A DNA stretch of 64,000 nucleotides from positions 410,944-474,943 of the forward strand of contig NZ_JBMPIT010000002.1 in NCBI RefSeq assembly GCF_049341845.1, read 5' to 3'. A program made the translations under genes and the position numbers. How positions within the stretch are numbered: position 1 is the first letter of the stretch; every line of letters begins with the position of its first letter. The notes under the pieces are model-generated. The model was not told the DNA's origin. It ran no database searches and saw nothing but the letters and a program-made list of their open reading frames with translations. The stretch is from Curtobacterium guangdongense. GTDB taxonomy: Bacteria > Actinomycetota > Actinomycetes > Actinomycetales > Microbacteriaceae. Shown here one piece after another: positions 51,193 through 58,921 of this stretch.

Positions 51193-52863
51193 ATGACGAA
51201 GACCCGATCCGACTACGACCCGACCCGGTTCCGCGAGGTCTTCGAGGGCAGCTACACCTACGCCAACGGCTTCGCGCGGAACACGCACCGCTTCGCCGGA
51301 CGCCCAGCACTGCGGGACCCGGACACGGACCGGTCGTGGACGTACGCGGAACTCGGGGACGCGGTCGACCGCATCGGCGGATGGCTCCTCCGGCACGGCG
51401 CCGGCAAGGGCTCGGTCGTGATGGTCGAGCTCTTCAACTCCCCCGAGTTCGCGATGCTCTACCTGGCGTGCCACCGCATCGGCGCGGTGTTCTCGCCGAC
51501 GAACTTCCGGCTCGCCGCGGACGAGGTCGCGTTCATCGTCGACGACTCGGCCCCGGTCGTGCTCGTGTACGACGCCGACCGGACCACGGACATCACGGCC
51601 GCGCTGTCGAGCGCCTCGCACGACCCGGCGCACGTCGTGGTCGTCGGCGACGCGCTCCGGCAGGACACCCCCTTCGCCGAGCTCCTCGCGGCCGACCCGG
51701 TGACGACGGACGAGCTCGCGCCGACCGAGCCGCGGAGCACCTACGACGAGACGACGCGGCTGTACACGTCGGGCACCACGGGCCGACCGAAGCCCGTCCC
51801 GCTGCCGAGCCTCGTCGAGGTGCTCAGCGCCCACGACGTGGTCATGCACTTCCCGCTGAGCCCCTTCGACAAGACGCTGAACATGTCGCCCTTGTTCCAC
51901 CGCGGCGGCCTGTACTCGGGTGGCCCGAACCCGGTGTTCTACGTCGGGGCCGAGCTCACCACGCTCCGCCACTTCGACGCGGACCGCGTGCTCGACCTCG
52001 TCGAATCGGAGCGGCTGACGTTCCTCATCGGGGCGCCGCCGAACCTCGTGCAGCTCGCCAACGCGCAGGAGAAGCGGCCGCGCGACCTGTCGTCCCTGCA
52101 CGGCATCGTGACGATGGGGGCGCCGCTCGACCGTGCCGCTGCCCTGCGGTACCAGGAGCTGCTCTCCCCGCGGATCTTCAACGGCTACGGCACGACGGAG
52201 ACGTTCTGGAACACGTTCCTGCGTCCGGAGGACTTCCCCGACGGTGCCGGCTCGACGGGCAGGGCCTCCACCGACGACGACGTCGCGGTCGTCCGGGTGT
52301 ACGCCGACGAGCTCGCGGCGCCGAGCGACACCGTGGCGAAGGACGGCACCGAGATCGGCGAGTTCGCCGTCCGCACCGTGAAGTCCGGGTACTCGTACCG
52401 GAACCCGGGCCTCGAGGCGGAGAAGTTCGCGAACGGCTGGTTCTACCCCGGTGACCTCGCGACGTGGGACGAGCACGAGCGGGTGACGATCGTCGGGCGC
52501 AAGGACGACATGATCATCTCCGGCGGCGAGAACGTGCACCCCGTCCAGGTGGAGGCGGTCCTGCAGGAGCACCCCGGCGTCGCGGACTCGATCGTGACCG
52601 GGGTGCCGGACGAACGCTGGGGCGAGGTCGTGACGGCGTACGTCATCCGTGCCGAGCGCGGGCTGCCGTCAGATGACGCCGCCGCGGCCGCCGAGCTCGA
52701 ACAGTGGACGGGGTCGCACCCGGGTCTCGCTCGGTACAAGCGCCCGCGGAAGTACCGCTTCGTCACCGAGCTGCCCTACAACGCGACGGGCAAGAAGGTG
52801 CACTACCTCGCCAAGGCGACGGCCGCCGAGGACGACACAGCGGGGCTGCTGCTGGCGCCGTAG
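51193..52863 (+). CDS. Acyl-CoA synthetase (AMP-forming, ANL superfamily)
   Basis: The 556-residue enzyme has the ANL core motifs: YTSGTTGRPKPVPL near 191-204 (P-loop, with Pro for Gly), NGYGTTETFWNTF (A5), WFYPGDLATWDEHERVTIVGRKDDMI (A7/A8 hinge) and the catalytic Lys in LPYNATGKKVHYL (A10). It activates a carboxylic acid as acyl-AMP and transfers it to CoA; chain length is not readable. The ATG at 51193 has GGGAG six bases upstream; an ATG four codons earlier is in frame. A palindrome and element B follow. Confidence 0.92.
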   Translation: MTKTRSDYDPTRFREVFEGSYTYANGFARNTHRFAGRPALRDPDTDRSWTYAELGDAVDRIGGWLLRHGAGKGSVVMVELFNSPEFAMLYLACHRIGAVFSPTNFRLAADEVAFIVDDSAPVVLVYDADRTTDITAALSSASHDPAHVVVVGDALRQDTPFAELLAADPVTTDELAPTEPRSTYDETTRLYTSGTTGRPKPVPLPSLVEVLSAHDVVMHFPLSPFDKTLNMSPLFHRGGLYSGGPNPVFYVGAELTTLRHFDADRVLDLVESERLTFLIGAPPNLVQLANAQEKRPRDLSSLHGIVTMGAPLDRAAALRYQELLSPRIFNGYGTTETFWNTFLRPEDFPDGAGSTGRASTDDDVAVVRVYADELAAPSDTVAKDGTEIGEFAVRTVKSGYSYRNPGLEAEKFANGWFYPGDLATWDEHERVTIVGRKDDMIISGGENVHPVQVEAVLQEHPGVADSIVTGVPDERWGEVVTAYVIRAERGLPSDDAAAAAELEQWTGSHPGLARYKRPRKYRFVTELPYNATGKKVHYLAKATAAEDDTAGLLLAP

Positions 52864-52907
52864 CGGATTGGAGGCTCGTGGCGGGCCCGCCACGAGCCTC
52901 CCGTCCG
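52864..52907. terminator. 44-bp near-perfect palindrome after the acyl-CoA synthetase (GGAGGCTCG family)
   Basis: Positions 52864-52907 are palindromic around GGGCCC with two mismatched pairs; inner arms GGAGGCTCGTGGCGGG pair perfectly. It begins directly after the TAG stop at 52861-52863, so it probably ends that transcript and, from the other side, the exporter transcript. Confidence 0.7.
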
Positions 52908-52918
52908 GCCCTGGTCGC

Positions 52919-53019
52919 GTTCTTTCCCATCGCACCCGCAGTAGGAAGACGAATCGCGCGTAGGTGGTCGGAAAATCCGGCCTCCTACGCGCGATTCGGC
53001 TTCCTACGCGCGATTCGGC
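52919..53019. repeat. CGAATCGCGCGTAGG element, copy B
   Basis: The element has GCAGTAGGAAG, the core CGAATCGCGCGTAGG at 52950-52964, GGAAAATCCGG, and two perfect inverted cores at 52984-52998 and 53003-53017. It matches copy A at 40269-40369 over the whole length. It ends exactly at the stop of the ThrE-type gene. Confidence 0.8.
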
Positions 53020-54342
53020 TCAGTGCGCCGGGGCGTTGCGGGCGAACAAGCCGGGGAGCAGCCCGCCGATCTTCGTGCCGATGCACAGGCTCGCGAACGT
53101 CGCGAGCGGGGTGGCGAGCGCCACCGGGTCGAGGGTCGACACCGCGACGAGCCCCACCGTGCCCGGCACGAGCAGCAGGAACGCGGGGAAGAACGACACC
53201 GTCGCCGGGATCACCGGGACGAGCCGTTCGAGCAGGCGTGTGGCGACGAACAGGAGGGCGGCGGTCACGCCGGTCGCGACGACGCTGCCCCACAGTGGGC
53301 TCGTGCCGCTCAGCACGGCGTAGGCGGTCACCATCACCGCGACGGACACGAACGTGAGACGCCAGCCGGAGCCGAAGACCAGGCCGAGACCGAGCGCCAG
53401 GACGACCACCGCGACCCACGACACCCAGTAGGACGGCACCGCCTCCCAGCCGCCGCGGTCGGTCCCGACCCCGGCGACCTCGCCGACGAGGGCCGCGGAC
53501 GACGGGTCGACGTGCAGCCCGGTGAGCGCGCTGCCGGCGGCGATGCCGGCAGCCATGAACCCGAGCATGATCACGCCCTGCACGAGCCGCGACGCCCCGG
53601 TGACGATGTCCGCCGCTGTGAGTTCGAGCAGGGCGTTCGTGATGAGCGCCCCGGGGACGAACACCGCGACCGGAGCGCACACGGCGAAGAGCGGGACGTG
53701 CCCGAACCCGGTCTGGGCGACGACGAGCCCGACCACCGCCGTCGACATGAACGCCGCGAGGAACGGGATGATGGCGACCGCCTCGCGGAAGCGGCGGAGC
53801 AGGAGACCGATGACCCCGACCAGCGCGCCGACGCCGAGCGTGACCAGGATCGCCCACCACGGACAGCGGAACACGACCGCGAGTCCAGCGGCGGTGAGGG
53901 CGTTGCCCGCGATCCACGGCAGCGGCGCCGGAGGACGGGTGCCCGCTCGGATCGCCCTGACCCGCGCCGGGATCTCCGCGAGGGCGATCGAGCCGCTCTC
54001 GAGGCCGAGGACCAGCCGGTTCGCGCGCGCTGCCTGCCGGGACGACAGCTCGACGCCCTCGGCGTTCACGATCGTCGCCGATCCCGTCGCGGTCTCGCTG
54101 ACGATCACGAGTGCCGGGAGCACCCCGACCGCGAGCTCCGGGCCGATGCCGGCGGAGTCGCGGGCCTTCTCGAGCGCGGAACGGACGTCGGTGACGGAGC
54201 TGCCGGCGTCGAGCAGCAGGGTGCCGAGCGTGCCGAGCAGCATGCCGACCGGGACGGTCTCCCCGTCGACCACCTCGACGTGCGACTCCGGCTGCCGGAG
54301 GACACCACGGAGGTTCGCGAGCGCGCTGCCGAATCCCACCAC
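53020..54342 (-). CDS. Threonine/serine exporter, ThrE type
   Basis: The 440-residue membrane protein contains the fused ThrE architecture. An N-terminal soluble domain (ETVPVGMLLGTLGTLLLDAGSS, EKARDSAGIGPELAVGVLPALVIV, the ThrE/DUF1212 pattern) precedes about ten helices, including FCPWWAILVTLGVGALVGVIGLL and VIPATVSFFPAFLLLVPGTVGLV. ThrE exports threonine and serine in Corynebacterium. A threonine ammonia-lyase is encoded 9 kb away. The ATG at 54342 is clear. The next upstream gene on the same strand is a small hypothetical. Confidence 0.9.
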   Translation of the reverse strand: MVGFGSALANLRGVLRQPESHVEVVDGETVPVGMLLGTLGTLLLDAGSSVTDVRSALEKARDSAGIGPELAVGVLPALVIVSETATGSATIVNAEGVELSSRQAARANRLVLGLESGSIALAEIPARVRAIRAGTRPPAPLPWIAGNALTAAGLAVVFRCPWWAILVTLGVGALVGVIGLLLRRFREAVAIIPFLAAFMSTAVVGLVVAQTGFGHVPLFAVCAPVAVFVPGALITNALLELTAADIVTGASRLVQGVIMLGFMAAGIAAGSALTGLHVDPSSAALVGEVAGVGTDRGGWEAVPSYWVSWVAVVVLALGLGLVFGSGWRLTFVSVAVMVTAYAVLSGTSPLWGSVVATGVTAALLFVATRLLERLVPVIPATVSFFPAFLLLVPGTVGLVAVSTLDPVALATPLATFASLCIGTKIGGLLPGLFARNAPAH

Positions 54343-54367
54343 CGGAGCATGCTAACGGTCACCGGGG

Positions 54368-54649
54368 TCAGTGCGCGGTCTGCACCGCCCGCGTACGCCA
54401 CCGGATCTCGCTCGTGAACCCCTCGGTCTCCGGGTGCAGCTCGTCGTCCGGCGCCGACTGCACGAGGAGCCCGATCGCGGGCGCCAGCAGGATGCTCGAC
54501 GTGGTGGCCATCCCCCAGCGGTCGACGGTCGGGACGTGCACGGTGTCGGCCAGACCCGCCTGCGCGAGGGCCGCCGCGTACTCGAGCACCGCGTACGCGG
54601 CGTCGTCCGTGGTGAGGACCGTCGCCAAGCCGTAGATGATGTGCTTCAC
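54368..54649 (-). CDS. Hypothetical protein, 93 residues
   Basis: A small soluble protein starting at GTG 54649 (VKHIIYGLATVLTTDDAAYA), with GGAGG nine bases upstream. It has a strand-helix-strand start typical of small nucleotide- or regulator-like folds, and the segment ATTSSILLAPAIGLLVQSAPDDEL. No family is recognised. The longer in-frame extension upstream reads into the divergent desaturase region and is Arg-rich. It precedes the ThrE-type gene by 25 bp and may share its transcript. Confidence 0.65.
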   Translation of the reverse strand: MKHIIYGLATVLTTDDAAYAVLEYAAALAQAGLADTVHVPTVDRWGMATTSSILLAPAIGLLVQSAPDDELHPETEGFTSEIRWRTRAVQTAH

Positions 54650-54804
54650 GGTCGGGGACCTCCGTGCCCGGAATCGCCACAGAACGGGGGACGACCTCGG
54701 CTGGACGCTACGCGCACTCCACGGTGCGTGCCCAGGTTCAGCACCTAGATTTCGATGCAACCGCATTCGCGGGAACTCTGAGTTCGGCCGAAGGGCTGTT
54801 CCTG

Positions 54805-55923
54805 ATGGAAGCAGCCCTGATGCCCGCACCATCGACCCTGTACCGATCCACCACTCCTCGCGTCGCCGGAGCAGCAACCGCGACGTCGACCTACAAGGAC
54901 CTCCTCGAAGAGGTCCGTGCCGCCGGACTCCTGGAACGCCGTGTCGGCTTCTACTGGGCCGTGTTCGGTGTCCTCGTCGCCCTGGTCGCCGTGTGCTTCA
55001 CCGCCGTGGCGCTGCTCGACGGTTCGTGGTTCGTGCTCATCCCCGCCGGGATCCTCGGCGCGCTGTTCACCCAGTTCGCGTTCCTCGCCCACGAAGCCGC
55101 GCACCGTCAGGTGTTCGCGTCACGCAAGTGGAACGACCACGCCGGCCGCTGGGTCGGGACGTTCGTCGTCGGGCTGTCCTACACCTGGTGGATGAACAAG
55201 CACAACCGCCACCACGGCAACCCGAACACCATCGGCAAGGACCCCGACATCGCGCAGGACACCGTGTCCTTCATCGAGGAGGACGCAGCCGAGCGCAAGG
55301 GTCTCCTCCGTGCACTCACCCGCGTGCAGGGCTGGGCGTTCTTCCCGCTCCTGACGATGGAGGGCGCGAACCTGCACTTCCTCGGCGTCAAGGCACTCGT
55401 CACCGGTCAGCACATCAAGGGCACCGGCCGTGACCGGGTCATCGAGGGATCGCTCCTCGTCGCCCGCTTCGGCATCTACCTCTGGGCCGTCTTCGCGCTG
55501 ATGCCGTTCCCCGTCGCCGCCGCCTTCCTCGGCGTGCAGCTCGCCGTGTTCGGCGTGATGATGGGCGGCTCGTTCGCCCCGAACCACAAGGGCATGCCGA
55601 TCATCGCCGAGGGCGCCCGCATCGACTTCCTGTCCCGCCAGGTGCGCACCTCGCGCAACATCACCGGCGGCATCTGGGCCGACCACCTCTTCGGCGGACT
55701 GAACCACCAGGCCGAGCACCACCTCTTCCCGAGCATGGCGCGCCCGAACCTGCGCAAGGCCAAGCCGATGGTGCAGGCGCACTGCGCCAAGCACGACATC
55801 CCGTACACCGAGGCCAGCCTCGGGAAGTCGTACGCGATCGTCGTCGCCTACCTGAACCGCGTCGGGCTCGCCGCACGCGACCCGTTCACCTGCCCGATGG
55901 TGACGGCGTACCGCCTGCACTGA
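54805..55923 (+). CDS. Membrane fatty acid desaturase
   Basis: The 372-residue protein has the three His boxes of acyl-lipid/acyl-CoA desaturases: HEAAH at about 96-100, HNRHH at about 133-137, and QAEHH near 304. They are separated by hydrophobic helices (FYWAVFGVLVALVAVCFTAVAL, YLWAVFALMPFPVAAAFLGV). The di-iron site inserts a double bond into fatty acids, adjusting membrane fluidity. The start is uncertain: ATG 54805 (AAGGG upstream) is chosen; ATG 54820 is also possible. A tRNA on the other strand follows by 3 bp. Confidence 0.92.
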   Translation: MEAALMPAPSTLYRSTTPRVAGAATATSTYKDLLEEVRAAGLLERRVGFYWAVFGVLVALVAVCFTAVALLDGSWFVLIPAGILGALFTQFAFLAHEAAHRQVFASRKWNDHAGRWVGTFVVGLSYTWWMNKHNRHHGNPNTIGKDPDIAQDTVSFIEEDAAERKGLLRALTRVQGWAFFPLLTMEGANLHFLGVKALVTGQHIKGTGRDRVIEGSLLVARFGIYLWAVFALMPFPVAAAFLGVQLAVFGVMMGGSFAPNHKGMPIIAEGARIDFLSRQVRTSRNITGGIWADHLFGGLNHQAEHHLFPSMARPNLRKAKPMVQAHCAKHDIPYTEASLGKSYAIVVAYLNRVGLAARDPFTCPMVTAYRLH

Positions 55924-55925
55924 CG

Positions 55926-55999
55926 TACCCCCGGTGGGACTCGAACCCACAACTCGGCGATTTTAAGTCGCATGCCTCTGCCAGTTGGGCCACGGGGGC
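55926..55999 (-). tRNA. tRNA with UAA anticodon (Leu), short variable arm
   Basis: The minus strand folds as a 74-nt cloverleaf: acceptor GCCCCCG with CGGGGGT (G-U at the end pair), D-arm, anticodon stem GCGA/TCGC around loop CTTAAAA (anticodon TAA at 55963-55965), variable region of about five nt, T-arm GTGGG/CCCAC with loop TTCGAGT, discriminator A. No CCA is encoded. UAA reads UUA, a very rare codon in this genome. Leu tRNAs usually have a long variable arm; this one does not. Confidence 0.9.
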
Positions 56000-56019
56000 G
56001 CGGCGATCCAGCCTACCGA

Positions 56020-56057
56020 CGAAGGGCGGTCACCCCGTGTGGGGTGACCGCCCTTCG
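56020..56057. terminator. ndh: ndh terminator, 17-bp perfect stem
   Basis: The arms at 56020-56036 and 56041-56057 pair perfectly over 17 bp around the loop GTGT. It lies between the ndh stop and the tRNA gene on the minus strand, separating the two. Confidence 0.85.
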
Positions 56058-56058
56058 G

Positions 56059-56100
56059 CGTGAGCGGGGTCCGCTACTTCGTGAGCGGGCTCCGCTACTT
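56059..56100 (-). repeat. 21-bp tandem duplication across the ndh stop codon
   Basis: The unit at 56059-56079 is repeated at 56080-56100 with one mismatch (G/C at 56069 and 56090). The ndh TAG stop (56095-56097) lies inside the second copy, and the same triplet exists in the first copy. Confidence 0.85.
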
Positions 56101-57555
56101 GGCGTCGACCGGGGCTGCCTCGTTCGAGACGTCCTCGGCCGGCTTGCCGTACGCGGGGCCGGCGGCACCGGCGGGGGTGCCCTCCTCCGGCGACGGAGCG
56201 ACGGCCTTCGGCTCCTCGGCAGCAGCAGGCTTCGGGCGCGAGGCCCATGCCTCGAACGCGGCACGCGGGGTCTCGCGGTCGTCGAGCGACGCGATGTCAC
56301 GGCCCAGGAAGAAGCCGCCCACCCAGTCGCCGATGACACGCCACTTGCGCTCCCACGACGGCATCGCCATGCCGTGGTAGCCACGGTGCGCGCCCCATGC
56401 GAGGAAGCCCTTCATCGCGAACTTGCCCGACTGGAAGACACCGATGCCGAGACCGAGGCCCGCGACGGCGCCGAGGTTGTCGTGCTTGTAGTCGACGGTC
56501 GCCTCGCCGCGGAGCACCGCGACCAGGTTCTTCGCGAGCTGCTTGGCCTGACGGACGGCGTGCTGCGCGTTCGGGACGCACATGCCGCCGACGCCCGCAC
56601 CCGTGAGGTCCGGGACGGCTGCGACGTCGCCACAGGCCCACGCGTCGGCGATGACCTCGTCCTCGTTCACGACGCGGAGGTCGGGCTGCACGGTGATGCG
56701 GCCGCGGGGCTCGAGCGGGAAGTCGGTGCCCTTGACCATCGGGTTCGCCATGACGCCGGCGGTCCAGATGATGAGGTCGGACTCGATGGTCTCGATCGAC
56801 TCGTCCTTCGCCTTGAGCTGGCACACGCCACCCACGGCCGACGCGAGCTGCGTCTCGAGGTGCACGTTCGCACCGCGCTCGGCGAGGTTCTTGAGCACCC
56901 AGTGCGAGGTCTCGAGGGACACCTCGGGCATGATGCGACCCATCGCCTCCACCAGGTGGAAGTGCGTGTCGTCGAAGGACAGCTGCGGGTAGCTCTTCAG
57001 CAGGTCGGTGACGAAGGAGCGGAGCTCGGCGAACACCTCGATGCCGGCGAAGCCACCGCCGACGACGACGACCGTGAGCAGGCGGTCGCGCTCGGGACCG
57101 GCCGGGAGGTTCGACGCCTTGGCGAAGTTCGTGAGGATCTTGTCGCGGATCGCCGCGGCTTCCTCGATGGTCTTCAGGCCGATGGCCTCGTCGGCGACGC
57201 CCGGGATCGGGAAGGTGCGGGAGACGGCACCGGCCGTCATGACGATCTGGTCGTAGGACTCTTCCCACGGCTCGCCGATCGCCGGCGTGATCGTCGCGGT
57301 CTTCGAGGCGTGGTCCACCTTGGTGACCTTCGCCGTGACGACGCGGGTCTTCTTGAGGTGACGACGGTGCGAGACGACGGCGTGACGCGGTTCGATGGAA
57401 CCGGCGGCGACCTCCGGCAGGAACGGCTGGTACGTCATGTACGGCAGCGGGTCCACCATGACGACCTCGGCTTCGCCCTGGCGAAGGTGCTTCTCGAGCT
57501 TCCATGCGGTGTAGAAGCCGGCGTAACCGCCGCCGACGACGAGGATCTTGGGCAC
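56095..57555 (-). CDS. ndh: Type II NADH dehydrogenase (NAD(P)/FAD oxidoreductase)
   Basis: The 486-residue flavoprotein has two dinucleotide folds: the FAD motif ILVVGGGYAGFYTAWKLEK at the N-terminus and the NADH motif VVVVGGGFAGIEVFAELRSF near 165. It also has WTAGVMANPMVKG, VIADAWACGDVAAVPDLTG and the C-terminal amphipathic region WVGGFFLGRDIASL that anchors NDH-2 to the membrane. It oxidises NADH and reduces menaquinone without proton pumping. The about 60-residue Ala/Pro/Glu tail is unusual but common in actinobacteria. The ATG is clear with AAGGAG upstream. Confidence 0.94.
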   Translation of the reverse strand: MPKILVVGGGYAGFYTAWKLEKHLRQGEAEVVMVDPLPYMTYQPFLPEVAAGSIEPRHAVVSHRRHLKKTRVVTAKVTKVDHASKTATITPAIGEPWEESYDQIVMTAGAVSRTFPIPGVADEAIGLKTIEEAAAIRDKILTNFAKASNLPAGPERDRLLTVVVVGGGFAGIEVFAELRSFVTDLLKSYPQLSFDDTHFHLVEAMGRIMPEVSLETSHWVLKNLAERGANVHLETQLASAVGGVCQLKAKDESIETIESDLIIWTAGVMANPMVKGTDFPLEPRGRITVQPDLRVVNEDEVIADAWACGDVAAVPDLTGAGVGGMCVPNAQHAVRQAKQLAKNLVAVLRGEATVDYKHDNLGAVAGLGLGIGVFQSGKFAMKGFLAWGAHRGYHGMAMPSWERKWRVIGDWVGGFFLGRDIASLDDRETPRAAFEAWASRPKPAAAEEPKAVAPSPEEGTPAGAAGPAYGKPAEDVSNEAAPVDAK

Positions 57556-57599
57556 GGGGGATGATCTCCTTGGAGTGGGGGTGGTTGCCGGGCGGCTGG

Positions 57600-58148
57600 T
57601 CAGAATTCGCCACCACCCGCCCCGACTCCGGCGTCTGCACCCTCATCATACGCCCGGCATTCGCACCGGTCGGGCGACCAGCTCGCGCGCTCGAGCGCGA
57701 GGTCGCCGATGGGGTTCACGCCGGGGCCGGCAGCGAGTGTGTGACCGACGAGGGCGTGCAGGCACTTCACGCGGACGGGCATACCGCCGGCGCTGATGCC
57801 GTCGATCTCGTCGACGTGCTCGATGGATTCGCGGTCAGCGAGGTACGCCTCGTGGGCAGCGCGGTAGCGCTCGGCCGTCTCGGGGTCCTCGAGCAGTGAG
57901 GCGAGTTCCGGCATCACGCCGTTCGCCTCGAGTGTGCTGACGGCAGCGGTGGCCGCCGGGTGGCACAGGTAGTAGAGCGTGGGGAACGGGGTGCCGTTCG
58001 ACAGGCGCGGCTTCGTGGCGACGACCGTCGGGTTGCCGCAGACGCAGCGCGCCGCGATGCCGACGACGTCACGGGCGGGGCGGCCGAGCTGGGCCGAGAC
58101 CACCTGGACGTCGTGCTCGGACGGCGGGTCGAACGGAGGGGTCGTCAC
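57600..58148 (-). CDS. DUF501 domain protein
   Basis: The 182-residue protein has the DUF501 pattern: SEHDVQVVSAQLGRPARDVVGIAARCVCGNPTVV-type N-terminus with the Cys pair CVCG, FPTLYYLCHP, YLADRESI, the conserved GGMPVRVKCLHALVGHTLAAG, and a C-terminal CEC. The three Cys clusters suggest metal binding. It lies between ftsB-like and ndh genes. In actinobacteria DUF501 genes sit beside ftsB and eno; function unknown. Confidence 0.92.
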   Translation of the reverse strand: MTTPPFDPPSEHDVQVVSAQLGRPARDVVGIAARCVCGNPTVVATKPRLSNGTPFPTLYYLCHPAATAAVSTLEANGVMPELASLLEDPETAERYRAAHEAYLADRESIEHVDEIDGISAGGMPVRVKCLHALVGHTLAAGPGVNPIGDLALERASWSPDRCECRAYDEGADAGVGAGGGEF

Positions 58149-58197
58149 GGGTACAAGAGGCTACCGGAGTTCCGGACGGCCTCGCACCGACGTGACG

Positions 58198-58734
58198 TCA
58201 GTTGCCGGAGTTGCCGCTGCCGGACACGTCGGGTGCGACGAGTTCCTGCGTCGTCTCGTCGGACAGCCCGGACTTCAGCACCGACGACAGCATCGCCTGC
58301 ACCCAGTCCACCTTCGGGGTCTGCACCGTCGAGCTCACCGGCGCGCCGGAGTCGGTCGTCGGCTTGCCGTCGGCGGAGGTCGTGCCCTCCCCCATCACCA
58401 GGAAGCTCTGCTCCCCCGGGTAGACGTAGAGCAGGCGGTCGCGGGCCTGCGCCTCGATGTAGGCGGGGTCGTCCCAGCGCGCGACGTCCTTCTTCTTCTG
58501 CGCGACGTCGGACTTCTGCGCGGCGACCTCGTGCTGCTTCTGCGAGATCTGCTCCTGCTGCTGGATGAGCGTGCGGAGCGACGGCGCGAGCACCACGACG
58601 AAGAGCACGATGATCGCGAGCATGAGCAGGCTGAAGCCGGAGAACCGGATCGAGCGGTACCAGGGCTGCTCCGCTCGCGCGCCGTCGGGCATCGCCACGG
58701 GGACGCGGCGGACGCGGGGCTTCTCGCTGGGCAC
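58198..58734 (-). CDS. ftsB: FtsB/DivIC-like septum formation initiator protein
   Basis: The 178-residue bitopic protein starts at GTG 58734 (VPSEKPRVRRVPVAM). It has one membrane helix at about 35-57 (FSLLMLAIIVLFVVVLAPSL), then a coiled coil (TLIQQQEQISQKQHEVAAQK) and the DivIC box RWDDPAYIEAQARDRLLYVYPGEQSFLV. Such proteins bridge FtsL and FtsQ in the divisome. The C-terminal about 70 residues are a Ser/Gly/Thr-rich extension. It follows eno on the minus strand and precedes the DUF501 gene, a typical actinobacterial order. Confidence 0.9.
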   Translation of the reverse strand: MPSEKPRVRRVPVAMPDGARAEQPWYRSIRFSGFSLLMLAIIVLFVVVLAPSLRTLIQQQEQISQKQHEVAAQKSDVAQKKKDVARWDDPAYIEAQARDRLLYVYPGEQSFLVMGEGTTSADGKPTTDSGAPVSSTVQTPKVDWVQAMLSSVLKSGLSDETTQELVAPDVSGSGNSGN

Positions 58735-58831
58735 GACACGACGATAACCCGACGTGGCTGGTCCGTCCGTTCGGCACGCGGCCATCCGGTGGCCTCCCAG
58801 CCTGGAGGCTCGGCTCACCCCGTCCGTCCGG

Positions 58832-58890
58832 CCCACGACGACGAGACGCCGCCCTCCGGCCCACGACGACGACGAGACGCCGCCCTCCGG
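58832..58890. repeat. Duplicated segment of the eno terminator
   Basis: The unit at 58832-58859 is repeated at 58860-58890, the second copy longer by one GAC trinucleotide. Both contain GAGACGCCGCCCTCCGG. The second copy supplies the left arm of the eno terminator, so the terminator arm appears to have been duplicated. Confidence 0.8.
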
Positions 58891-58909
58891 CAGGAGGACG
58901 GCGTCTCGT
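58872..58909 (-). terminator. eno: eno terminator
   Basis: ACGAGACGCCG with CCCTCC (58872-58888) pairs with GGAGG and CGGCGTCTCGT (58893-58909), a stem of about 16 bp with one mismatch and a 4-nt loop. It lies 13 bp past the eno stop. Confidence 0.8.
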
Positions 58910-58921
58910 GGGGAGCGCTGG

